From: Hyphomicrobium_A sp964493785
GTDB lineage: Bacteria; Pseudomonadota; Alphaproteobacteria; Rhizobiales; Hyphomicrobiaceae
Assembly: GCA_964493785.1 (NCBI GenBank)
Contig: CAZBPM010000004.1
Span: forward strand, 124,001-188,000
Length of the DNA stretch: 64,000 bases
Direction: 5' to 3'
Shown: positions 56,030-64,000 of the stretch, piece by piece
Numbering within the stretch: the stretch's first letter is position 1
How the letters are laid out: every line of letters begins with the position of its first letter
Translations under genes and position numbers: made by a program
Notes under the pieces: model-generated
Told to the model about the DNA's origin: nothing
The model's database searches: none
What the model saw: only the letters and a program-made list of their open reading frames with translations

Positions 56030-57693
56030 GACGACGTCCTGGCCCTCGTCGGCTGCACAATGATCTCCCCGCGACCGCCGTCGATGATCTCGTCATCAGA
56101 GAGGCGGAAGTTCTCCATGCGCACCGTGTGGTAGCGGTCGAAGTATTCCTTGAGCGGCTTCTCGATGGAGCGGTCGTACTCGGGACGTGCGACGTGAGTC
56201 GCGCCGTTGACGATCTTGATCACCTTACCGTCGCGGACGATCAGCTCGCCATTCTTGAACACCAGTTCGGGCGTCGTGAACATGCGCTCGCGGTTGGCGT
56301 CGTCCTTGTAGACGGTGATGTCGGCGCGGGCGCCAGGGCCAACGTGGCCCAAGTCTTTCAGGCCGAGGCTCTTGGCGGGACCGGCACGTGTCAGAACCGC
56401 GATGTCGTACAGCGAATACTCGCGGTCGAGGTGCGGGAGCGTCGAATACTTCAGCGCGTCCGGGTTCACGTGCAGCATGGTTTCGCGGCGGAAGTCGCGG
56501 TCCATTAGCAGGCGGATGAGGTGGGGGTACGTGTAGAACGGCCCGCCGTTCGGGTGATCGGTGGTCAGGAAGATGCGCCACGGGTCGTCGCAGAGCAGGA
56601 ACGTCTCGAGGCCGATCGCCCACTGCAGCGCGTGTACGAAGCTCTTGTCGCGATAGCGGAACGGGACAACGCCGCAGCCGGCGTCGCACTCGATGTCCAT
56701 CACCACCCAACGCTTGGGGTCGGCGTTCTTGGCGCCGTTGTACTGGCGCATGGAGTCGCCCGAGGCGGTGCAGGTCGCGCCGAACATCACCTGACCGACG
56801 TCGATTGAGACGTTCGGATACTTCTTCAGCAGCTCGGCCACCTGCACGGCGCCCGACGAGAAGTTGCGATCGCCCTCGGTCGCGTAGCTGTGGAACTGGA
56901 TGTGCGTGAGGTGGAGCGGCAGGCCGTCGGTCGCGCGGATGGTGGCAAGCGTCGTCTCGACGTTGCCGGGGATGCCGAGGTTGCAGCCGTGAACGTGCAG
57001 CGGATGCGTGACGCCGAGCTCGAGCAGGCCTCGGGCCAGTGTCAGGATGATGTCTCGGGGTGTGATGCCGTAATAGACGTGCTTCTCGTCGAGGTCGAGC
57101 TTGCGCTGGTTGAACTTGAAGGCGCTGATGCCGCCCGGGTTCACCACCTTGACCGCAACGGCCTGAGCCGCGTGCATGGTCCAGGCGATGTAGTCCTTGA
57201 TCTGCTCCATGCCGACTTTGCCGGCCATCATACGGAGCAGGAAATCATCGCTACCGAGCATCACGAACGCGCCCTTGTCGAGCAGCGGCGTGTCACCCAT
57301 TTCCATGTGCGCCTGGCGCGCATTGGCCGGGAGCATCGCGGGCTCGAAGGCGGCCGTGTAGCCCATTTCGGCGTAACGATAGCCGGTGACCATCGTCGAC
57401 GGCGTGGCGTAGCCGGTGCCGGCGCGTGTCAGCTCGGTGTGGGCGACCTCGTCCTTGTAGTGGTCCTCGGGCAGCAGCGTGCGGGCGATGGTGACCTTGC
57501 CGCCGCCGATGTGCGTGTGCGGATCGATGCCGCCAGCCATGACTACGCGGCCGCGGAGATCGTATTCCTTGTCGACGCGCGCGTCCGCAGGCGGCGGCAC
57601 GATGCGGCCGTCGGCGAAGTAGATGTCGCGCACCTCGCCATTGATGTTGTTGGTGGGGTCGTAGACCTTGCCACCGGTCAGCTTGATCAGCAT
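56026..57693 (-). CDS. fhcA: formyltransferase/hydrolase complex subunit A
   Basis: This 555-residue amidohydrolase hydrolyses the formyl carrier to formate. The binuclear metal site is seen in GGIDPHTHIGGGKVT, with further His in LGVTHPLHVHGCNLG and LHLTHIQFHSY, and the Asp in LTTDHPNGGPFYTYPHLIR. In methylotrophs the complex works in the oxidative direction and lacks the redox centres of the archaeal enzyme. It starts 15 bp after fhcB and overlaps fhcD by four bases. Confidence 0.97.
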   Translation of the reverse strand: MLIKLTGGKVYDPTNNINGEVRDIYFADGRIVPPPADARVDKEYDLRGRVVMAGGIDPHTHIGGGKVTIARTLLPEDHYKDEVAHTELTRAGTGYATPSTMVTGYRYAEMGYTAAFEPAMLPANARQAHMEMGDTPLLDKGAFVMLGSDDFLLRMMAGKVGMEQIKDYIAWTMHAAQAVAVKVVNPGGISAFKFNQRKLDLDEKHVYYGITPRDIILTLARGLLELGVTHPLHVHGCNLGIPGNVETTLATIRATDGLPLHLTHIQFHSYATEGDRNFSSGAVQVAELLKKYPNVSIDVGQVMFGATCTASGDSMRQYNGAKNADPKRWVVMDIECDAGCGVVPFRYRDKSFVHALQWAIGLETFLLCDDPWRIFLTTDHPNGGPFYTYPHLIRLLMDRDFRRETMLHVNPDALKYSTLPHLDREYSLYDIAVLTRAGPAKSLGLKDLGHVGPGARADITVYKDDANRERMFTTPELVFKNGELIVRDGKVIKIVNGATHVARPEYDRSIEKPLKEYFDRYHTVRMENFRLSDDEIIDGGRGEIIVQPTRARTSS

Positions 57694-57708
57694 TGCGCGG
57701 TGCTCACT

Positions 57709-59094
57709 TCAGAGTGCGGCTTGAATGGCGGCGAGGACTTCGGCGGAGCTCGGCAAACGCGAGCGGCCGAGGTTCTTCATCGGCAGAGAGACGACGTTAT
57801 CGCAGCGGACCATCTGGCCCGCGTGATCGATGCCGGGGGTGCCCACGGGGATATAGACGGTGGGGGCCTGGGCGAGGCGGACGCCGGGCGTGCCGAGCAC
57901 GACGGTCGGGACCTTGGTCTGGGGCAGGCCGATGTCGGGGCCGATGGAAGCCACCCAGACGAGCAGGTCTCCTTCGCCTTCGGCTATCATTCGGCTGATG
58001 TTGTAGCGATAGGAGTCGTACTCGGGCGCGCCGTTGGCGAAGCTCACGCGCAGCGGGAAGCCCGTCTGCCACGTGCAGGTCGAGGCGGCGCTCGGGGCGC
58101 CCTCGTTACCGCCAAGCGACAGGCCAGCGAAGCGGGTGGTGAGGTTCAGCTCGCGCACGATCTCGGTCATCATGTGCACGGTGAGATCGCCCTGCGGCAT
58201 GCTCAGTGCGGGCGGCGACCAGACCATGACACCGTAGTTGGCCTTCTTGCACTTGTCGGCGACGACATTGATCGCGTCGAGCGGGACGCCGGCGATGCCG
58301 CCGGTTGCCGCTGGTGCAGCAGCCGGGAGCTTGGAGCCCGGAATCAGTCCAGCGAAGATGCTGCCCAACTTGCCGGGCGGTGCTGCTGCCGCTGGCGCTT
58401 CGGTTCCGGCGGATATGGGGAAGCCGCGCACGCGTGCCGAGATCGCGGCGAGCACTTCCGGGATGCGGTCCTTGGCGACGGAGAGCGTAATGACCTCCTC
58501 GACGCGCGGGCCGGTCGCGGCGGACGTGTCGAGACCTTCGCCGATGAATATGACAGTGCGCTTCTGGCCAACGCCGTCGAACATCGTGTGCTCGGGTGTG
58601 ACGATGCGGTCGAAGAAGCGGCCATGCAGTTTGTGGACGTCGCTGCCGACAATGACGATGAGATCGGCGCGGTTACGCGTCTCGGTGAGCGTGGACATGA
58701 TCCAGCCGCTCGTCTGCACGACTTTCAGGTTGCGATACTGGCCTTCGCTGAGCGCATGATCGACGACGCCGCAGGTGCGATCGGCGATCGCCAAGATGGC
58801 GCGCTGGCCGGCGACGTCGGTCGCCATGCCACCATAGAGCGGAAGCTTCGACTGGCGGACCAGGGCCGCTGCCGCCTTGATGGCCTCGTCTAGGCTGACT
58901 TCGGCATCGCGAACCAGAGGTTTTGCCGCCGGAAGAGGACGCTGGAAGCCTGCCGTGGCACGGGGGCAGCCGTTGCTGACCTTCAAGGCCGACCCGGTGC
59001 GGGTAACGGTCAGATCATCGCACAGGAGCCCACAGAAAGGACAGGCGACGTTGTGGTAGGTTTGGGTAGCGTCACCTTCGGCGTGTGCTGTCAT
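57709..59094 (-). CDS. fhcB: formyltransferase/hydrolase complex subunit B
   Basis: This 461-residue protein is homologous to the tungsten/molybdenum-type FwdB/FmdB subunit. The N-terminus keeps ACPFCGLLCDDL, a Cys cluster motif, and the fold of the molybdopterin family, but methylotroph FhcB is thought not to carry a redox role. An Ala/Pro-rich insert lies around residues 228-270. ATG 59094 has an AGGAGA ribosome binding site; the upstream part to 59163 is not conserved. It is the first gene of fhcBADC. Confidence 0.95.
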   Translation of the reverse strand: MTAHAEGDATQTYHNVACPFCGLLCDDLTVTRTGSALKVSNGCPRATAGFQRPLPAAKPLVRDAEVSLDEAIKAAAALVRQSKLPLYGGMATDVAGQRAILAIADRTCGVVDHALSEGQYRNLKVVQTSGWIMSTLTETRNRADLIVIVGSDVHKLHGRFFDRIVTPEHTMFDGVGQKRTVIFIGEGLDTSAATGPRVEEVITLSVAKDRIPEVLAAISARVRGFPISAGTEAPAAAAPPGKLGSIFAGLIPGSKLPAAAPAATGGIAGVPLDAINVVADKCKKANYGVMVWSPPALSMPQGDLTVHMMTEIVRELNLTTRFAGLSLGGNEGAPSAASTCTWQTGFPLRVSFANGAPEYDSYRYNISRMIAEGEGDLLVWVASIGPDIGLPQTKVPTVVLGTPGVRLAQAPTVYIPVGTPGIDHAGQMVRCDNVVSLPMKNLGRSRLPSSAEVLAAIQAAL

Positions 59095-59265
59095 GTAGTG
59101 CAGTCTCCTTCCGCGCGCGGCGCAAGTAAGCACGGACGCCCGGTCAAAACAACAGCGGAGCAAATGCGGCTGTTTGCCGGGGCGAAGGCCGATTGCGGAG
59201 CTGCCGAGTGAACATTATGGTCCCGGCCGAGGCGGGCTAGAGAACCGATACTCGGAGGAAATACA

Positions 59266-59796
59266 ATGTTGAGAGCTGCAGTTCTGTCGCTGGCTGCGCT
59301 GGCACTGGTGCCGGCCGTCGCGCTGGCCCACGGCCCATCGCGCCAGAAGGTGACGGAGACAGTCGAGATCAACGCGCCGGCCGACAAGGTGTGGGCGGTG
59401 ATCGGCAACTTCCAGGATATGAGCTGGCATCCGGCCGTCGCGAAGGTCGAAGGCAAGGGCGGCAACGACGCCAATGCAACCCGGACGCTGACGCTGACCT
59501 CGGGCGGTACGATCGACGAGAAGCTTCTGTCTCTCGATCCGGCCAAGATGATCTACAAGTACGAGATCACTAAGGTCGATCCGAAGGTGCTGCCGGTCAA
59601 CAACTACTCGTCGAACATCAGCGTGAAGGGCGACGGCGCCAAGTCCACGGTGGAGTGGAAGGGCGCGTTCTATCGCGGCTTCATGAACAACGATCCCCCG
59701 CCGGAGCTGAGCGACGAAGCTGCGGTCAAGGCCGTGAAGGGCGTTTACCGCGGCGGCCTCGACGCACTGAAGTCGAAGGTCGAGGCTGGCGGCTGA
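59266..59796 (+). CDS. MxaD-like SRPBCC periplasmic protein
   Basis: This 176-residue protein has a signal peptide ending ALA, then a START/SRPBCC domain: VTETVEINAPADKVWAVIGN, FQDMSWHPAVAKVEGKGG and ALKSKVEAG at the C-terminus. MxaD and relatives interact with methanol dehydrogenase or related quinoproteins. It is divergent from fhcB and followed after 10 bp by the beta-propeller gene. Function inferred from family and context. Confidence 0.85.
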   Translation: MLRAAVLSLAALALVPAVALAHGPSRQKVTETVEINAPADKVWAVIGNFQDMSWHPAVAKVEGKGGNDANATRTLTLTSGGTIDEKLLSLDPAKMIYKYEITKVDPKVLPVNNYSSNISVKGDGAKSTVEWKGAFYRGFMNNDPPPELSDEAAVKAVKGVYRGGLDALKSKVEAGG

Positions 59797-59806
59797 TAGC
59801 GGACCG

Positions 59807-60778
59807 ATGCACCGCCGCAATGATTTGCAGGCGTTGATACTGGCGGCGGCGCTGAGCGCCGCCGCTGCGCTCGGCTTGCATGCCGGTGAGGCAGGCAAGG
59901 TGACCGAGGCGCTGGTGACCAACCAGACCGGCGATTCCCTTTCCTTCGTTTCTCTGGCCGATATGAAGTCGGTGGCGGAGATTCCTATTGGCGGCAAGCC
60001 CGCCGGCATCGCGATGTCGGCTGACCGCTCCCGCGCATTCGTCACGTCGCCCGAGAGCAAGGAACTGGTCGTCGTGGACGCCGCGGCTCGCACGGTTGCG
60101 CGGCGGATCAGGGTCGGCGAGGCACCTCTCGGTGTCGCGGTGCACCCAACGAACGGCCGTGTCTATGTTGCCGACTGGTACACCCACAAGGTGTCGGTGG
60201 TGGATCCCGACGAAGGCAAGGTCGTCGCGGAAATCGCCGTGGGTGAATCCCCCTCCGGCCTGGCGGTGACCCCGGATGGAAGGCTGCTGCTCAGCGCGGA
60301 TAGGGACAGCGATGCGGTATCCATCATCGATGCAGCCACCAACACGCGGTTGAAGAGCTTGCCGGTGGGCCAGCGGCCTTTCGGCATAACCATCGATGCC
60401 AAGGGTGAGCGGGCCTACACGGCGAACGTGGCGAGCGACGACGTCAGCGTCATCGACATTGCGGCTGGCAAAGTCGTTGCGACGGTGCCGGTCGGGCATC
60501 GGCCCTATGCCGTAGCGCTTGCCCAGGGCCGCGCGTTCGTTACCAACCAGTATGCGAGCAGCGTCAGCGTGATCGATACGGCGAGCCTCAAGGTGACCAA
60601 GACGCTCGACGTCGGGGATCATCCGGAAGGCATCGAGGCCGACCCGGCTGAGGCGAATGTTTACGTCGCCTGCTGGTTCGACAACGTGCTGGTGCGCATT
60701 GATGCCCGGGCCCTGGCCGTGACCGGGGAGGCCGCCGTGGGGGATGGCCCCCGGGCTTTTGGCGCTTTTTTGCGCTGA
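59807..60778 (+). CDS. YVTN beta-propeller protein, PQQ-catabolism-associated type
   Basis: This 323-residue exported protein has a hydrophobic N-terminus (LILAAALSAAAALGLHAGEA) and about seven YVTN-type blades, for example GRVYVADWYTHKVSVVDPDE, VTPDGRLLLSADRDSDAVSI and AYTANVASDDVSVIDIAAGK. Such proteins accompany PQQ-dependent dehydrogenase systems. It directly follows the MxaD-like gene, so both are probably co-transcribed. Confidence 0.85.
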   Translation: MHRRNDLQALILAAALSAAAALGLHAGEAGKVTEALVTNQTGDSLSFVSLADMKSVAEIPIGGKPAGIAMSADRSRAFVTSPESKELVVVDAAARTVARRIRVGEAPLGVAVHPTNGRVYVADWYTHKVSVVDPDEGKVVAEIAVGESPSGLAVTPDGRLLLSADRDSDAVSIIDAATNTRLKSLPVGQRPFGITIDAKGERAYTANVASDDVSVIDIAAGKVVATVPVGHRPYAVALAQGRAFVTNQYASSVSVIDTASLKVTKTLDVGDHPEGIEADPAEANVYVACWFDNVLVRIDARALAVTGEAAVGDGPRAFGAFLR

Positions 60779-60960
60779 GGGCCGGGACAGCCGCCCGAGT
60801 TGGCATCTTGCAGTGCAGCGTTCACGCCGACGTCAACCGAATGACTAAACATTAAGGAAGGCCCTGTTTACGGGCGCGCGCTCCCGTTGCTAGAACCAGC
60901 AGGAAAACGCGGCACTCAAGCCGCCGTAGCGTGGCAATGCACTGGGAAGGAAATGTTCGA

Positions 60961-61689
60961 ATGCGGTTTCATAGTTTGGGCGGCGCAGTACTGGCCGTCG
61001 CTGTTTTGTGTCACGCCGGGGTAGTCATGGCAGCGGAGGATGCCAAGCCGGCGGCCGACGCCGCTGCGGCGCAGCCGAAGGCTATCGACCTCATCTTCGA
61101 GCAGAAGCATCTCAGCAACGTCGAGGCCGGCAAGACGATCAAGTACAACTTCGCCCGGACGGTCAGTGACCCGAAGGTGCTGGGCATGGCATTCACCGAC
61201 ACCATCACGCTGAAGGTCGCGGCCGAGAAAGAAGACGGGAAGAAGGACGTCGAGCTTCAGATCTACACGGGTGATCGTGCGCGCGACCTGCAGAAGCTGG
61301 AGAAGTTTTCCATCAATCCGGTGTTCGCCGTGTTCTTCGCGCAGGCAGTGAACACCTTCAACCAGCTAGCGGGCGGCCAGGTGAACTACCTGCAGAAGGT
61401 ATTCTCCGACGGCTGGCTGAAGTCGAAAGTCGAGCCGGTGAAGCTCAGCTATGAAGGCAAGGAGATCAACGCCTACCGCATCTCCATGACGCCGTTCGCC
61501 GGAGACAAGTACGAATCCAAGATGCAGGGCTGGGAAGGCGCCGGCTACACAGTGATCGTCAGCAAGGACGTGCCGGGCCAGATCGTCGACATGTTCGCCA
61601 CCTACCACAACCGCTACCCGCCGGCGACATTGAAGCTTTCCGAGCGCATCACGCTGGATGGCATCACGGGGCTGGAGGATCCGAAATGA
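60961..61689 (+). CDS. exported protein of unknown function
   Basis: This 242-residue protein has a signal peptide ending GVVMA, an Ala-rich linker, and a beta-rich domain with YNFARTVSDPKVLGMAFTD, LQIYTGDRARDLQKLEKF, NPVFAVFFAQAVNTFNQLAG and YHNRYPPATLKLSERITLD. I recognise no family. Its place among quinoprotein-associated genes suggests a periplasmic role in alcohol or aldehyde oxidation. It overlaps the next gene by ATGA. The 182-bp gap upstream probably holds its promoter. Confidence 0.7.
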   Translation: MRFHSLGGAVLAVAVLCHAGVVMAAEDAKPAADAAAAQPKAIDLIFEQKHLSNVEAGKTIKYNFARTVSDPKVLGMAFTDTITLKVAAEKEDGKKDVELQIYTGDRARDLQKLEKFSINPVFAVFFAQAVNTFNQLAGGQVNYLQKVFSDGWLKSKVEPVKLSYEGKEINAYRISMTPFAGDKYESKMQGWEGAGYTVIVSKDVPGQIVDMFATYHNRYPPATLKLSERITLDGITGLEDPK

Positions 61690-62048
61690 GAAAGACGCGT
61701 TTCGTTGCCGTGTGCCTCGGGCTCGTCGGCGCCAGCATGACGGCTGTGGCGAGTCCGTCGGTGAAGCTGCCGGTGAATGACTACCCAACGGCGGCGCGCG
61801 CTGACTACGTGTTCGCGTGCATGCAGACAAATGGGCAGAACCGCATCGTGCTCGACAAGTGCGCGTGCTCCATCGATACGATCGCGGCGCTACTTCCCTA
61901 TGCTGACTATGAGGCGGCCGAGACGATCATGTCGGTGCGCCAGAAGGGCGGCGAGAGCGTCACGATGTTCAACAGCTTCGCGCCGTTCCTCGAGAAGGTG
62001 AAGGATCTGAAGCGCGCGCAGGTCGAGGCGGAGTTGCGCTGCTTCTAG
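61686..62048 (+). CDS. small exported Cys-containing protein
   Basis: This 120-residue protein has a signal peptide ending AVAS. The mature part has CMQTNGQNRIVLDKCACSID and a terminal ELRCF, giving four Cys in the mature protein. They could form two disulfides or bind a cofactor. I do not recognise the family. It is translationally coupled to the preceding gene (four-base overlap) and ends before a strong terminator. Confidence 0.7.
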   Translation: MRKTRFVAVCLGLVGASMTAVASPSVKLPVNDYPTAARADYVFACMQTNGQNRIVLDKCACSIDTIAALLPYADYEAAETIMSVRQKGGESVTMFNSFAPFLEKVKDLKRAQVEAELRCF

Positions 62049-62070
62049 TCTACGATGTCTGGACTAAATG

Positions 62071-62099
62071 AAAGGGCGCCCGGTCGCGGGCGCCCTTTT
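62071..62099. terminator. rho-independent terminator between convergent units
   Basis: A perfect 11-bp stem (AAAGGGCGCCC / GGGCGCCCTTT) with a six-base loop, followed by T on the plus strand. The A-run on the left also gives a T-run on the minus strand, so it may serve both the plus-strand gene and the SoxYZ-like gene. Confidence 0.88.
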
Positions 62100-62130
62100 C
62101 TGTTCGGTCGAGCCGAACTTGCGTCTTGGC

Positions 62131-62949
62131 TCAGGATGCTTTCTTGGCCGAAGTCGCCGTGAAAACCTGGCCCTCGGTGTCCTTCGCGGTTACCTCGATG
62201 AGGTTTTCGGTGCCGGGCACGTAGCTGAAGCGGAAGTTGGGGTTCTCGGAAATCGAGATGCCGCCTTCCATCCGGAACACCAGCGCGCCGTCGCGCTTCA
62301 CTTCCATCTCGCTGACGATGCGCATCGGCGTGAACTGGCGGCTGACCTGATCCATTTGCATCCCTGTGAAATTGGGATGGCGGATCATCACCTGCGCTTC
62401 GCGCACCGGTGGGGTCTGCGCTTTCGCGTCTTCGGGATCGAAGGACCGGATCTGCATTTTGCCCAGGCTGGCGAGGGCCTCGTCGGCGTCCTTGGATGCT
62501 GCTGCCGAGCAGCCGCCGGAGGCTTTGACGAATTTCGTCGCCATGTGCAGCTTGCCGTCGGCCGTCTCGATGATGGCCCGCACGTTCGAATACATGTCGA
62601 TGCGGACGCGAGTGGACAGCATCCGATCGCCGTTGCCGGCGGCCTCGCCGAAGGAGAACGTCGCCACGACCGGCGAGGGGTTCTTGTCGACGACCAGCGT
62701 CAAGCTCTTCACCTCGCCCGACGATGCAGGGATGTTGACAGTGAGAGGGACGATGGCGGCGTCCTCGGCGCGGTAGGGTGCGTCGAGCAAAACAGCTCCG
62801 TCGTTCTCAGCCAGGTCTCGGCTCGCGAAGACGTCGCGGTGAATGTCCCGCCATACGTCATCGTCGGCGGCCGTCGCGGGCAAGGTGCCACCGGCCATAA
62901 ACGCCAGGGCAAGGGCCATTGCGCCCCGTCGCAGAATTTTCGTGTCCAT
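62131..62949 (-). CDS. quinoprotein dehydrogenase-associated SoxYZ-like carrier protein
   Basis: This 272-residue protein has a signal peptide ending LPATA. A SoxY-like half (DAPYRAEDAAIVPLTVNI) ends with KASGGCSAA, whose Cys147 corresponds to the carrier Cys of SoxY. A SoxZ-like half follows, with REAQVMIRHPNFTGMQMD and ISENPNFRFSYVP. It differs from SoxY of thiosulfate oxidation by fusion and by the Cys not being terminal. Family knowledge links it to PQQ alcohol dehydrogenase relay systems. ATG 62949 has a GGAGGA ribosome binding site. Confidence 0.85.
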   Translation of the reverse strand: MDTKILRRGAMALALAFMAGGTLPATAADDDVWRDIHRDVFASRDLAENDGAVLLDAPYRAEDAAIVPLTVNIPASSGEVKSLTLVVDKNPSPVVATFSFGEAAGNGDRMLSTRVRIDMYSNVRAIIETADGKLHMATKFVKASGGCSAAASKDADEALASLGKMQIRSFDPEDAKAQTPPVREAQVMIRHPNFTGMQMDQVSRQFTPMRIVSEMEVKRDGALVFRMEGGISISENPNFRFSYVPGTENLIEVTAKDTEGQVFTATSAKKAS

Positions 62950-62980
62950 CTTTGCTTCCTCCGTGCCGCCGCGTTGCTGG

Positions 62981-64000
62981 TTATTCCCATTCCAGTTCGG
63001 CGAAAGCGGCAGAAACGTTGCGTGCATGATACTCATTGAACAGAAGCCATGCATCTTTTTCAGAGATTCCTGCCGTTGCAGCGGCTTCGGCCAGGGTTTT
63101 TCCCTGCTTGATCATGTTGCGGACGTCCGAGGCCACAACAGAAAGGTAACGGCGCTCGGCGTCGAGAGCGGACGGCCACGGCATGGAGGCGGGGCCGTGC
63201 CCGGGGAGGGCAAGCTTCACGTCGGTGCGCGCGGCCAGCTTGTCGATGAGGGCCAACCAGCCGCGGATCGAGCCGTCCAGCGCCGGTGTATGGCGCGAGA
63301 ACAGCAGGTCTCCGAGGAAGATAGTGCCCGTCTTTTCGTCGAGTACGGTGAGGTCGTTGTCGGTGTGGGCTGTTGGGTGAGCCTCCAGCAGCAACTTGCG
63401 GCCCCCAAGGTCGATCTCCCGGCGGTCTGAAACGAGTTCTGTGGGCGGGATAATCTCGGTCCCCTCAAAGGATTCTCCGAGAAGTTCCTTGTTGATCGCC
63501 ATGTAGCGTTCGCCACGCGCGGCGAGCGCACGGGGCAATTTCGCGTGGCCTATGAAGGCAGGACCCTCGTCCTTGAAGGCTGTGTTCCCGAAAACGTGGT
63601 CGGGGTGCATGTGCGTGTTGATGACGTATTTGATCGGCAGGGCCGTCTTTGCGCGTATGGCGGCGAGAAGCTGCCTGCCGACGCGGGCGCTGCCGCCGGT
63701 GTCGACGACGGCGACGGCGTCGTTGCCGACGATGAAGCCCGAGTTGGACGTGTCGCCGGAGTTGCGAGGCGTGAAGAGTTCGTAGCGGCCGTGATGGACG
63801 AAAACGCCAGGAGCAACCTCTTCGACTGCGAGCGCGGCAGGCGATTCTACAGCTGCGCTTTCGGACGCGGCCGCAACCCGCGTCGAGACAGTGTGTGAGG
63901 TATCAGCGGTTGTTTTTAGTTCGCGAGTTAAGAGTTGCTCGGCGCTAGCAGCAGCGTTGCCGACCAGCAAAACGGCCGTTACTAGCAACGATGTAACGTT
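62981..64000 (-). CDS. quinoprotein relay system metallo-beta-lactamase-fold hydrolase (5' end outside window)
   Basis: The frame is open to the right edge, so the start lies outside; about 339 residues are seen. A hydrophobic stretch (LLVTAVLLVGNAAAS) is the signal peptide. The metallo-beta-lactamase motif is NTHMHPDHVFGNTAF, with further metal ligands in EAHPTAHTDNDLTV and LALPGHGPAS. A helical C-terminus ends AAFAELEWE. It is 31 bp upstream of the SoxYZ-like gene on the same strand. Related proteins accompany that carrier in quinoprotein relay clusters; the reaction is unknown. Confidence 0.85.
   Translation of the reverse strand, partial: NVTSLLVTAVLLVGNAAASAEQLLTRELKTTADTSHTVSTRVAAASESAAVESPAALAVEEVAPGVFVHHGRYELFTPRNSGDTSNSGFIVGNDAVAVVDTGGSARVGRQLLAAIRAKTALPIKYVINTHMHPDHVFGNTAFKDEGPAFIGHAKLPRALAARGERYMAINKELLGESFEGTEIIPPTELVSDRREIDLGGRKLLLEAHPTAHTDNDLTVLDEKTGTIFLGDLLFSRHTPALDGSIRGWLALIDKLAARTDVKLALPGHGPASMPWPSALDAERRYLSVVASDVRNMIKQGKTLAEAAATAGISEKDAWLLFNEYHARNVSAAFAELEWE

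Noticed and set aside
54321..56096. 591-residue minus-strand frame starting in fhcD and ending in fhcC
   Set aside because: Only the part after 55133 matches FhcC. The Arg/His-rich first part is the wrong frame of fhcD, and fhcC has its own overlapping ATG.
56890..58893. 667-residue open frame on the plus strand across fhcA and fhcB
   Set aside because: It is antisense to two highly conserved genes. The frame is open only because of the strong G+C third-position bias, and the product is a low-complexity Asp/Ala/Arg sequence without any domain.
1..64000. CRISPR array, prophage, insertion sequence or integrative element
   Set aside because: No regularly spaced repeats, transposase, integrase, phage structural gene or tRNA-associated attachment repeat was seen.

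Overview
The window is high-G+C chromosomal DNA of an alphaproteobacterium. Three things point to a methylotrophic member of the Hyphomicrobiales, most likely Hyphomicrobium or a close relative: the SPOR / nagZ / scpAB / tat / serS / surE / nlpD gene order, a complete fhcBADC operon of the tetrahydromethanopterin (H4MPT) C1 pathway, and quinoprotein-associated periplasmic genes (MxaD-like, beta-propeller, SoxYZ-like carrier, metallo-beta-lactamase-fold relay protein). The genus is inferred from gene content. No rRNA, tRNA, insertion sequence, prophage or CRISPR array was found. Both window edges cut genes: a SPOR-domain protein at the left and a metallo-beta-lactamase-fold protein at the right.

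Layout. 1-10.6 kb: cell-envelope and housekeeping genes on the plus strand (SPOR protein, nagZ, scpA, scpB, an orphan ABC ATPase, tatABC, serS, surE and an NlpD-like LysM/LytM lipoprotein preceded by a CtrA-type motif). 10.6-16.5 kb: small accessory genes (DUF3175, two DUF72 proteins, cupins, a DoxD-DoxA fusion with a membrane partner, an LssY_C protein). 16.5-21 kb: an RND efflux pump and its membrane fusion protein. 21-26 kb: a YidB-like protein, a secreted protein with three internal repeats, and a 915-residue protein joining a PBP1C-like GT51 transglycosylase to a YcbB-type L,D-transpeptidase. 26.2-30.3 kb: amino-sugar and murein recycling (murQ divergent from kinase / SIS isomerase-deaminase / nagA). 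30.6-38.9 kb: sulfate uptake (binding protein, small hydrolase, porin, XRE-cupin regulator, cysTWA, CysB-type regulator). 38.9-47.7 kb: mixed single genes (DUF763, formate/nitrite-type channel, FecR, EAL phosphodiesterase, YceI, MFS transporter, host-attachment-like protein). 47.7-51.6 kb: a probable copper-handling group (DUF2946, TonB-dependent receptor, YcnI-PCuAC fusion). 51.6-54.2 kb: a universal stress protein, a DUF1194 protein, a pentapeptide-repeat protein and a small exported protein. 54.3-64 kb: fhcBADC, then periplasmic quinoprotein-associated genes.

How the genes work together. The last 10 kb links formaldehyde oxidation through H4MPT (Fhc releases formate from the C1 carrier) to periplasmic alcohol or aldehyde oxidation by PQQ enzymes, which lie outside the window. 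NagZ, MurQ, the BadF-type kinase, the SIS protein and NagA together could return muropeptide GlcNAc and MurNAc to central metabolism. The sulfate block is a nearly self-contained import and regulation unit.

The most unusual locus is the transglycosylase / L,D-transpeptidase fusion at 23217-25964. Its junction carries an embedded signal-peptide-like segment, and an internal ATG pair with a good ribosome binding site precedes it. The locus may therefore make both a fused synthase and a free L,D-transpeptidase. Other points for a second look are the inverted-repeat element wedged between cysT and cysW and ending at the cysW start codon, the CtrA-type site upstream of the NlpD homologue, and the YcnI-PCuAC fusion.
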